Assembly (NCBI GenBank): GCA_903913345.1
Contig: CAIWLA010000169.1
Coordinates: 1-5,079, forward strand
Source of the DNA: an uncultured Magnetococcales bacterium
Lineage (GTDB): Bacteria > Pseudomonadota > Magnetococcia > Magnetococcales > Magnetaquicoccaceae
Reading direction: 5' to 3'
Length of the DNA: 5,079 nucleotides
The position numbers and the translations under genes were made by a program. Below the pieces are notes generated by a model. That model saw only the letters and a program-made list of their open reading frames with translations, made no database searches and was not told the DNA's origin. Positions 1-4,966 of the stretch are shown here, one piece after another. Within the stretch, counting starts at the first letter, position 1; each line of letters opens with the position of its first letter.

Positions 1-2
1 CT

Positions 3-152
3 CACGCAAAAAAATGGATGGCCAGTAGTACAACAGAGAGGGCATCACCGTCCAGGGTTGCTCCAACGCGGGAGAATGAATCGGCCCAGCAACCCCATCA
101 CGCGCCAGGCCCCGCCCCCGTGGCGCACCTTTCCGGCGGTTTTTCCGCATGA
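3..152 (+). CDS. Possible 3' end of an upstream gene, open at the left edge
   Basis: This frame is open from the left edge to a TGA at 150-152 and would give about 49 residues rich in Ala, Pro, Ser and His, ending HLSGGFSA. Such a composition would suit a disordered C-terminal tail, but I recognise no domain. At least one other frame is also open through this stretch (positions 1-258), so openness alone is weak evidence. If real, it is the tail of a gene lying outside the window on the same strand as flagellin. It could equally be intergenic sequence. Confidence 0.2.
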   Translation, partial: HAKKWMASSTTERASPSRVAPTRENESAQQPHHAPGPAPVAHLSGGFSA

Positions 153-231
153 AACCAACGGACAGCACGACGAAAGGGGCAAACCAACGGGCAAAATCTG
201 CGGAAAAAATGGCCATGCCCACAAAAAATGC

Positions 232-258
232 TCAAGTCCCACCTCTTGTATCCGATAA
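232..258 (+). promoter_or_regulatory. Sigma-28 (FliA)-like promoter, copy 1
   Basis: The -35 element TCAAGTCC (232-239) is separated by 11 nt from the -10 element TCCGATAA (251-258). The known FliA consensus is TAAAGTTT, 11 nt, GCCGATAA, so the spacing is exact, seven of eight -10 bases match and the -35 core is similar. An A6 tract ends three bases upstream of the -35, where an UP-like element could sit. It is the most distal of the three, with its -10 about 450 nt before the flagellin start. Confidence 0.6.
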
Positions 259-296
259 ATTGATCAAGTGGTTTTTTGGCTCTGGCGGATGCGACC

Positions 297-324
297 AAAA
301 AAAAGGGGGACACCCCCAAAAAAA
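297..324 (-). terminator. Short GC hairpin between A-tracts, terminator-like on the minus strand
   Basis: An A8 tract, GGGGG (305-309), the loop ACA, CCCCC (313-317) and an A7 tract follow one another. Read on the minus strand this is GGGGG-TGT-CCCCC followed by T8, the form of an intrinsic terminator, though the stem is only 5 bp. I see no good minus-strand gene that needs it. It may block antisense transcription, or it may simply be spacer between promoter copies 1 and 2, whose A7 also serves copy 2. Confidence 0.3.
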
Positions 325-327
325 CGG

Positions 328-354
328 TCAAGTCAGACGAAGAACGACCGATAA
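328..354 (+). promoter_or_regulatory. Sigma-28 (FliA)-like promoter, copy 2
   Basis: TCAAGTCA (328-335), an 11-nt spacer and ACCGATAA (347-354) repeat the geometry of copy 1. An A7 tract (318-324) again ends three bases before the -35. The spacer sequence differs from the other copies, which argues that the boxes rather than the whole unit are conserved. Confidence 0.6.
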
Positions 355-425
355 AAAGATTAAGGTTGGTTTTTTGTCAATTTTGTTGGCTCCTGAAATA
401 ATAGACAGAACAGTGAAAAAAACAG

Positions 426-452
426 TCAAGTCGGATGGATTTGGTCCGATAA
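426..452 (+). promoter_or_regulatory. Sigma-28 (FliA)-like promoter, copy 3
   Basis: TCAAGTCG (426-433), 11 nt and TCCGATAA (445-452) form the third copy, preceded by an A7 tract (416-422). It is the nearest of the three well-formed promoters to flagellin, and a start just after 458 would give a leader of roughly 250 nt. Flagellin genes are classical class-3 genes read by sigma-28, so the assignment fits the gene downstream. Confidence 0.65.
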
Positions 453-601
453 GAAGAATAAGGGGATTTTTGATGTGTGATTTTAAAAGGGGTTAAAAAG
501 TTCTGCCGTTTCGTTCTCTGATCATCTCTTCGTGAAGGGAACGGGGGCAGGAAGTTCAGCAGGATGTTTGTTTGTATTGTGGCGTTTCGGTTGGCATTCA
601 G

Positions 602-709
602 ATGAGCGGTGGCCCCAATGGGTCGTCCAATGAACCGCCCGCCGATAATCAAAAAATAACGGATCCCACAGAAACCGGGTCTACAACACCATCGATAAAG
701 GGGTTTTAA
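602..709 (+). CDS. Possible 35-aa leader ORF ending one base before flagellin
   Basis: The ATG at 602 opens a frame that stops with TAA at 707-709, one base before the flagellin ATG. The peptide is hydrophilic and rich in Pro, Ser, Thr, Gly and Asn, with no family I recognise. No Shine-Dalgarno sequence precedes this ATG. An in-frame TTG at 572 has AGGA (561-564) seven bases upstream and would extend it to 45 residues. Abutment with flagellin could mean translational coupling, but chance is quite possible. Confidence 0.15.
   Translation: MSGGPNGSSNEPPADNQKITDPTETGSTTPSIKGF
641..648 (+). promoter_or_regulatory. Isolated perfect sigma-28 -10 box close to flagellin
   Basis: GCCGATAA is identical to the FliA -10 consensus and lies 62 nt before the flagellin ATG, a usual distance for a class-3 promoter. 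The bases at the right distance upstream (622-629, GTCGTCCA) match the -35 poorly, and there is no A-tract. It could be the true gene-proximal promoter with a degenerate -35, or chance. Confidence 0.35.
697..703 (+). promoter_or_regulatory. Flagellin ribosome binding site
   Basis: AAAGGGG is followed by a 7-nt AT-only spacer and the ATG at 711. The purine run and spacing are good for strong initiation and support this start, which also gives the canonical flagellin N-terminus MALSINTN. Confidence 0.7.
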
Positions 710-710
710 A

Positions 711-1577
711 ATGGCTTTGAGCATCAACACCAACATGTCCTCCCTGCTGGCTATTCAGTCCATGAACCGCAATAGCAGTGAGTTGTCGAAAACCTTTCAG
801 CGTCTGACCACCGGTTCGCGCCTCAATTCGGCTGGGGATGATCCCGCAGGTCTCGCAATTTCCACCCGTCTGACCGCCAAGATTCGGGGATCCAACGTGG
901 CGATGCGCAACGTCCAGGATGCGGTCTCGGTGACACAGGTGGCCGACTCGGCCTTGCAGTCCACCCAGGATTCCTTGCAGAAGATGCGTGACCTGTATGT
1001 GTCGGCGGCGGGTCCGGGTGTCTCATCGACCGACCGTCAAGGCATACAGACGGAAGTGCAAGGGTTGATCTCGGAGATGCAACGGCTGGCCCTGGGTACC
1101 ACCTTCAACGGTCGGACCCTGTTGACGGGATCGTACAATGCGAAATTCATGCTCACGGCGGGGACATCGGGCATGACCTCCTTTGACAACTTGCGCTTCA
1201 CGATCAGCGCGGTGTCGGTGCAGGCACTCAGCATGAGCATCGGTGCGGGACTGGGTTCCATCGGGGCCGGAGTCGCCAGCCAGGTGCAGGCCGCCTCCTA
1301 TGCCTGGTCCAACGTGAAGCAGATTGACAAGGCATTGAACTCTGTCTCCAGTATTCGCGCCCGGTTGGGTGCCGTGCAAAACCGTCTCAGTTCTGTCCTG
1401 ACCGGTTTGAACTCCCTGGTTGCTGCGACGACCGAGGCCAATTCGCGCATCACCGATGCCGACATCTCCAGCGAAGTGGCCAGCATGACCAGCCAGCAGA
1501 TCAAGCAGCAGGTGGGTGCCGCCATTCTGGCCCAGGCCAATCAAGGGCCGGCTGCCATTCTGACGTTGCTGAAATAG
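711..1577 (+). CDS. Flagellin, short form (flagellar filament subunit)
   Basis: This is the structural subunit of the flagellar filament, exported by the flagellar type III system and polymerised outside the cell. The 288-aa product has the conserved N-terminal D0/D1 region at about residues 1-140, with MALSINTN at the start, SRLNSAGDDPAGLAIS at 36-51 and a heptad-rich helix to about 100. The C-terminal D1/D0 region covers about 200-288, with RLGAVQNRL, ITDADISSEVA (247-257) and AILAQANQ. The roughly 60-residue middle, with a Gly/Ala/Ser patch GAGLGSIGAG (178-187), is too short for the variable D2/D3 domains of enteric flagellins, which are near 500 aa. The filament surface should therefore be plain. 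Sigma-28-like promoters and a good ribosome binding site precede it, and a hairpin follows. No chaperone (fliS), cap (fliD) or second flagellin gene is in the window. The family is secure; which paralogue it is cannot be told. Confidence 0.95.
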   Translation: MALSINTNMSSLLAIQSMNRNSSELSKTFQRLTTGSRLNSAGDDPAGLAISTRLTAKIRGSNVAMRNVQDAVSVTQVADSALQSTQDSLQKMRDLYVSAAGPGVSSTDRQGIQTEVQGLISEMQRLALGTTFNGRTLLTGSYNAKFMLTAGTSGMTSFDNLRFTISAVSVQALSMSIGAGLGSIGAGVASQVQAASYAWSNVKQIDKALNSVSSIRARLGAVQNRLSSVLTGLNSLVAATTEANSRITDADISSEVASMTSQQIKQQVGAAILAQANQGPAAILTLLK

Positions 1578-1600
1578 CGACTCCCTGCGCAGCAACGTTT

Positions 1601-1638
1601 CCGGGGGGAGAGGGATCTTCTGGATCCTCTCCCCCCGG
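1601..1638 (+). terminator. Strong hairpin after flagellin, without U-tract
   Basis: The left arm CCGGGGGGAGAGGGATC (1601-1617) pairs with GATCCTCTCCCCCCGG (1623-1638) around the 5-nt loop TTCTG, leaving one bulged G. The 16-bp GC-rich stem starts 23 bases after the flagellin stop. No T-run follows (CAGCCCATCC), so it is not a textbook intrinsic terminator. It may still stop transcription, or it may protect the 3' end of the abundant flagellin message while letting some reading through into bioF. Confidence 0.65.
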
Positions 1639-1651
1639 CAGCCCATCCTCC

Positions 1652-1655
1652 GAGG
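1652..1655 (+). promoter_or_regulatory. bioF ribosome binding site (decides the GTG start)
   Basis: GAGG is separated by 5 nt from the GTG at 1661. It supports this start over the ATG at 1724, which would remove the N-terminal segment that the family normally has. Confidence 0.55.
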
Positions 1656-1660
1656 TTTGC

Positions 1661-2860
1661 GTGCCGATTGCCGCCTATCGTCGTTTTTGCCAAGCCCGTC
1701 GGACAGAGGGACGGTGGCGCGAGATGCGGTCAACGGGCCAGTCCCAGGATGGCCGCATCGCCCTCAACGGCAGGACGCTTCTTAATTTTTCATCCAATAA
1801 CTACATGGGTTTGGCTGGTCATCCCGCCTTGGTTCAACGCTCTGTCGAGTGGACCGAGCGGTGGGGAGTGGGTGCCACCGCCTCCCGTCTGGTCTGTGGC
1901 AATCTGGCCTTGTTTGAACCGATCGAGGAGAGGTTAGTCCAGGGCAAGGGCAGTGAGGCGGCGTTGGTGTTCAACTCAGGATTTCAGACCAACAGTGCTG
2001 TGCTGGCCGCCTTGCTGGATCGGACGGTATTGGGGGCCGATCCATTGGTCTTCTCCGATCGCCTGAACCATGCCAGTCTCCATCACGGTTTCCGGGCCGC
2101 CGGGGTGCGACAGATTCGCTATCGTCACAATGATTTAAATCATCTGGAACAATTGCTGAAACGGTATGCAACCCATCCCGGTTCCCGTTTTATTGTCTCT
2201 GAAACGGTATTCAGCATGGATGGCGATTGTGCCGATGTGGCGGGCCTGATTGCCCTCAAGGCGCGTTATGGGGCCTTTCTTTATCTGGACGAGGCCCATG
2301 CCACCGGGGTATTGGGTCCAGATGGGTTTGGCCTGGCTGCGGCCCATCCCGATCAGGTGGATCTGGTCATGGGAACCTTCAGCAAAGGTCTGGGGGGGTT
2401 TGGGGCCTACGTGGCCTGCTCCCAGGTGCTCAAGGCCTATCTGGTCAACCAGTGTGCCGGTTTTATCTATACGACGGCCTTGCCGCCAGCGGTGTTGGGG
2501 GCCATGGAGGCCGCCCTGGAACTGCTCCCCACCCTGGGAGAGGCCAGAGAGCGGTTGCAGAAAAACAGTGCCATGGTCCGTCGGACCTGGCAGGCGGCCG
2601 GATTGGATACCGGCCTCTCCACCACCCAGATTATTCCCCTCCTGTTGAAAACCGATGCAGAGGCCATGGAGATGAGTCACCGACTGGAAGAGGCGGGTAT
2701 TCTGGCCGTGGCCATCCGTCCCCCCACCGTGCCACCGGACCAGAGTCGGATCCGTTTTTCGGTGACCGCCCTGCATGATGAGGCCGATTTGCGTCATCTG
2801 GTGGAGACGGTGATACGGCTTTGCCAAACAGGGTTCCGTGATGACGAACAGTATGACTAA
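1661..2860 (+). CDS. bioF: 8-amino-7-oxononanoate synthase (BioF), PLP enzyme of biotin synthesis
   Basis: BioF joins pimeloyl-ACP (or pimeloyl-CoA) to L-alanine with loss of CO2, giving 8-amino-7-oxononanoate (KAPA), the first step of biotin ring assembly in the cytoplasm. The 399-aa product is a fold-type I, alpha-oxoamine synthase-family PLP enzyme of the expected length. Visible motifs are NFSSNNYMGLAGHP (42-55), ASRLVCGN (74-81), NHASLHHG with His137, LDEAHATGVLGPDGFG (209-224) with Asp210 and His213 for cofactor contact, and GTFSKGLGG (238-246) with Lys242 as the likely Schiff-base lysine. The C-terminal IRPPTVPP and SRIRFSVTALH are typical of BioF rather than of 2-amino-3-ketobutyrate CoA ligase or ALA synthase, which are the main alternatives. 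The GTG start places NFSSN where it lies in known BioF proteins. No other bio gene is in the window. Its TAA overlaps the stop of the convergent nuclease gene. Confidence 0.88.
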   Translation: MPIAAYRRFCQARRTEGRWREMRSTGQSQDGRIALNGRTLLNFSSNNYMGLAGHPALVQRSVEWTERWGVGATASRLVCGNLALFEPIEERLVQGKGSEAALVFNSGFQTNSAVLAALLDRTVLGADPLVFSDRLNHASLHHGFRAAGVRQIRYRHNDLNHLEQLLKRYATHPGSRFIVSETVFSMDGDCADVAGLIALKARYGAFLYLDEAHATGVLGPDGFGLAAAHPDQVDLVMGTFSKGLGGFGAYVACSQVLKAYLVNQCAGFIYTTALPPAVLGAMEAALELLPTLGEARERLQKNSAMVRRTWQAAGLDTGLSTTQIIPLLLKTDAEAMEMSHRLEEAGILAVAIRPPTVPPDQSRIRFSVTALHDEADLRHLVETVIRLCQTGFRDDEQYD

Positions 2861-3990
2861 TCCCCACTTTCCGCTGCCTGACGCAATGCAAGAAAAGCCT
2901 CTTTCAGAGTACTACTGACAGCGGAATCCGGTTCGGCCAACAACAAGGACTGATAATTTTTCAGATAAAATTCGCGTGTCCTATGGAAAAAATGCAGGAA
3001 ATGGCGTAAAAAACCGATACAGTCAAGGATAGCAATCTCAATCCCTCCCATCTCTTCATAGAACTTTGACGCGTATTCTGTCACCGTCCTGTCGATATGG
3101 TCTGTTGTTATGAATATATAATTATTAATGGAAGCACCGCTGCGTATTATCTTGGTAATGGCTGCATCGATATCCTCAATGGTGACATGCTTCATCTTCA
3201 TCTCATATGCAGTCACAACTGAATCATCACCTCGAAGACAGATCTCAACATCACCAACAGAATGGGTTTGCAGATCAGCCGCATTGTGAGATAAAATTGG
3301 CCGAGAAAACTCACCCAGAATTTCCCCTGAAACTTGGTAAGCTGCGGCAACAATCAGAACCGGAAGGCGACTGGCCCCTTTGCAGGCAAGATGTTGGCTT
3401 ATCAGGGTGACTATCTGTTCGGATGACAAGGGAAGGGCATCTTCTGTCCGTTCCAGTGAGTTAACAAGTGACTGCATACGCGCCATTTTTTCGTCTCGCA
3501 TGACAAGCAAAACCCGCACAGTTTCTACAAACAGATTTTCCGCATCCATGCGTTCAGAAGCCACATCGTCCAGCAGTTTCAATGTTTTGACATAGAGTTC
3601 GCGTGGGCGACCGACAAGGCCAACATCTGGCATCAATGGCCGGTTTATGTTGCGCAAAGTCGGAGTCAGAAAAGCGGTGGTTGGATTGCACGGCAAATGA
3701 TGCTTTGTAATAAAGGCGGTGAGATAACGTTCATCCAGAGTACGCCCTGAAAAACTGTCCGCCGTTCCAATCTCTGTATATGGTTTGCGTGGATCAATCA
3801 ATGGGTTTTCCATCTTCCCCAGCAGACATGACATCAACAAACGCACACATGCCCTGTTCGACAGGTTTCGACACACATAATCGACCATATCTCTCATCGT
3901 TTCATCAGCAATGACACTATCGGAAATATTCTGCCACGCCTGATCGTAAACAGACTGCAGGAGATGATCTAATGAGTGATGTGACACCAT
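2857..3990 (-). CDS. Probable type II restriction endonuclease, SacI-like family
   Basis: This 377-aa protein is encoded directly behind a DNA adenine methyltransferase, with a TAATG stop/start overlap, and so is the likely cognate nuclease. I recall NPTTAFLTP (102-110), followed by a GRPRELYVKTLKLLDDVASER segment (128-147), as typical of proteins annotated as SacI-family restriction endonucleases; that assignment is from memory. A plausible PD-(D/E)xK-type core is GDVEI (Asp247) followed by a beta strand carrying YEMKMK (Glu263, Lys265), spacing D-x15-ExK. A helix (271-282) and an YIFITTD strand (291-297) follow, as expected for that fold. There is no signal peptide or membrane segment. No strong Shine-Dalgarno precedes the ATG, so translation probably depends on coupling to the methyltransferase, which would keep nuclease levels low. 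Base composition is visibly more AT-rich than bioF. The cleavage site is unknown. Confidence 0.65.
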   Translation of the reverse strand: MVSHHSLDHLLQSVYDQAWQNISDSVIADETMRDMVDYVCRNLSNRACVRLLMSCLLGKMENPLIDPRKPYTEIGTADSFSGRTLDERYLTAFITKHHLPCNPTTAFLTPTLRNINRPLMPDVGLVGRPRELYVKTLKLLDDVASERMDAENLFVETVRVLLVMRDEKMARMQSLVNSLERTEDALPLSSEQIVTLISQHLACKGASRLPVLIVAAAYQVSGEILGEFSRPILSHNAADLQTHSVGDVEICLRGDDSVVTAYEMKMKHVTIEDIDAAITKIIRSGASINNYIFITTDHIDRTVTEYASKFYEEMGGIEIAILDCIGFLRHFLHFFHRTREFYLKNYQSLLLAEPDSAVSSTLKEAFLALRQAAESGD

Positions 3991-4943
3991 TATTCAAACA
4001 GACCTTTTATGATTTTTGGAGTGTAATTTGTCCAGAGGACTTCTCGCCGTTTGTCTTTGGTCGAATGGATAGTCTTGTCGGCACCAAGCGTCTTGAACCA
4101 TTTGGTGGACGGGAAGAGTTCATCCATAATAGGGTGTTCGTACCCAGACACCGCCACCTGACTCTGGCACTCATTGACCGCCTTGGCGAACGCTCGGTGC
4201 TGGCTCTCATCCATCTCGAATCCATACGCTTTCGAATCGCCACGTGTGGCGTGAAGATAAGGAGGATCGCAGTAAAAGAGAGTATTTTTGCTATCATAGA
4301 GATGAATGATATCAATGGCGGGACGGTTCTCAATCTGAACGCGAAGAAGACGCTGTGCTATATCGTCCAACGCTTCAACGCCACCAAGCCACCGCGATAC
4401 CACGCCAGACATTCCGGCGCGGCTGGTCTCTTTACAATTGGCCCAACGACCAAGCGATGCCGTTTGTGCGAGACCGGTGCGTGTCTGCCTCGCCTTGATA
4501 TAGAAATGCCTGGCCCTCTCAACCTCGTTGACCTCACAAGTAGAGGCATTGATTGCGTTATAGTATTCCTCGCGGGAAAAAGGTGTCAAGGCGATGGATC
4601 TGATCAATTCCTCATGTTTGTCACGCAACACACGAAAAAAGTTGGTCACATCACCATCTATATCGTTATATGTTTCCACCGGTGACGGCGCACGATTGAT
4701 CAACACCGCGCCAGAACCTGCAAAAGGTTCGCAATAGTGGTGACACTCTGGAAGCAAAGGAAGCAACCAATCCAGGTGAGAAAATTTTCCTCCATACCAT
4801 CCGAAAACAATCCGCCGACGCCCGTTACGCGGCAGATATATCGCGTTCGGGTTTTTTTGCATCTCCTCCTTATCCAGATAAATGGAAGATAGCCCACGTT
4901 TTGCACTGTTGTTTTCTGGGTTTTTTTCCGCTACGCCAGCCAT
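3990..4943 (-). CDS. D12-class DNA adenine-N6 methyltransferase (modification enzyme)
   Basis: The enzyme transfers a methyl group from S-adenosylmethionine to the N6 of adenine in a specific DNA sequence, protecting it from the partner nuclease. Numbered from the farther ATG (4964), it shows motif X GWYGGK (55-60), the SAM-binding motif I CEPFAGSGAV (78-87), YNDID (99-103), the catalytic motif IV DPPY (233-236) and EVLWTNY near the C-terminus (308-314). The order X-I-IV and the DPPY tetrapeptide mark the alpha-group (Dam/DpnII-like, D12) family. The central part (about 120-220) should hold the target-recognition region. I prefer the start at 4943 (317 aa) because AGGA (4950-4953) lies 6 nt upstream, whereas the ATG at 4964 (324 aa) has no ribosome binding site. 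It reads first in the cassette, coupled to the nuclease gene. A solitary Dam-type role is less likely, given that partner. Confidence 0.88.
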   Translation of the reverse strand: MAGVAEKNPENNSAKRGLSSIYLDKEEMQKNPNAIYLPRNGRRRIVFGWYGGKFSHLDWLLPLLPECHHYCEPFAGSGAVLINRAPSPVETYNDIDGDVTNFFRVLRDKHEELIRSIALTPFSREEYYNAINASTCEVNEVERARHFYIKARQTRTGLAQTASLGRWANCKETSRAGMSGVVSRWLGGVEALDDIAQRLLRVQIENRPAIDIIHLYDSKNTLFYCDPPYLHATRGDSKAYGFEMDESQHRAFAKAVNECQSQVAVSGYEHPIMDELFPSTKWFKTLGADKTIHSTKDKRREVLWTNYTPKIIKGLFE

Positions 4944-4949
4944 CGAAGA

Positions 4950-4953
4950 TCCT
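4950..4953 (-). promoter_or_regulatory. Methyltransferase ribosome binding site (favours the inner start)
   Basis: On the minus strand AGGA, inside the run AAAAAAGGA, is followed by 6 nt and the ATG ending at 4943. This site lies within the reading frame if the ATG at 4964 is used. Confidence 0.5.
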
Positions 4954-4966
4954 TTTTTGGTCATGC

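Larger units (their letters stand above)
223..472 (+). repeat. Three tandem diverged copies of a ~97-bp promoter unit
   Basis: The copies are at about 223-278, 318-376 and 416-472. Each has, in order: an A6-7 tract, three bases, TCAAGTC, CCGATAA after a constant distance, a GAT-AAG-like element, and GG(T/A)TTTTTG. The -35 elements begin at 232, 328 and 426, giving spacings of 96 and 98 bp. Between the anchored motifs the sequence is poorly conserved, so the copies are either old duplications or held by selection on the motifs. A further shared word, TTGGCTC, follows the first two copies (277-283 and 386-392). Confidence 0.6.
153..710 (+). other. Long gene-free regulatory region upstream of flagellin
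   Basis: No convincing protein gene lies here. Open frames on both strands give low-complexity, Arg/Lys- or Cys/Phe-rich peptides with no recognisable family, and they run across the promoter motifs. The stretch is AT-rich with many A- and T-tracts. It holds three sigma-28-like promoters, a GGGGG/CCCCC hairpin between A-tracts (297-324), a direct repeat AAACCAACGG (152-161 and 181-190), a lone GCCGATAA (641-648) and the flagellin ribosome binding site. A transcript from the third promoter would have an untranslated leader of about 250 nt. Confidence 0.6.

Noticed and set aside
58..258. 66-aa plus-strand ORF with a zinc-knuckle-like CGKNGHAHKKC string
   Set aside because: The first cysteine pair of a real CCHC knuckle is missing, the frame ends within the -10 box of promoter 1, and the rest looks like random GC/AT-mixed sequence.
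149..496. 115-aa plus-strand ORF upstream of flagellin
   Set aside because: It runs through all three sigma-28-like promoters and codes for a Lys/Arg-rich, low-complexity peptide with no recognisable domain; A-rich sequence explains its openness.
153..710. CRISPR array or IS-end interpretation of the repeats
   Set aside because: The repeat units share only promoter-like boxes with variable sequence between them and lack a constant direct repeat of 25-40 bp. There are no transposase genes or terminal inverted repeats.
377..736. 119-aa minus-strand ORF across the flagellin leader
   Set aside because: It overlaps the flagellin start and promoters in antisense, has no ribosome binding site that I could identify, and gives an Arg/Phe-rich peptide without a family.
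1023..1733. 236-aa minus-strand ORF opposite flagellin and the hairpin
   Set aside because: It is a shadow of the flagellin codon pattern; composition rich in Gly, Arg and His and no recognisable motif.
2135..2827. 230-aa minus-strand ORF opposite bioF
   Set aside because: Antisense shadow of the bioF gene in GC-rich codons; no domain, and bioF is intact and convincing.
3972..4685. 237-aa plus-strand ORF opposite the methyltransferase
   Set aside because: Antisense to the methyltransferase catalytic region, where all motifs read on the minus strand; no plausible family.
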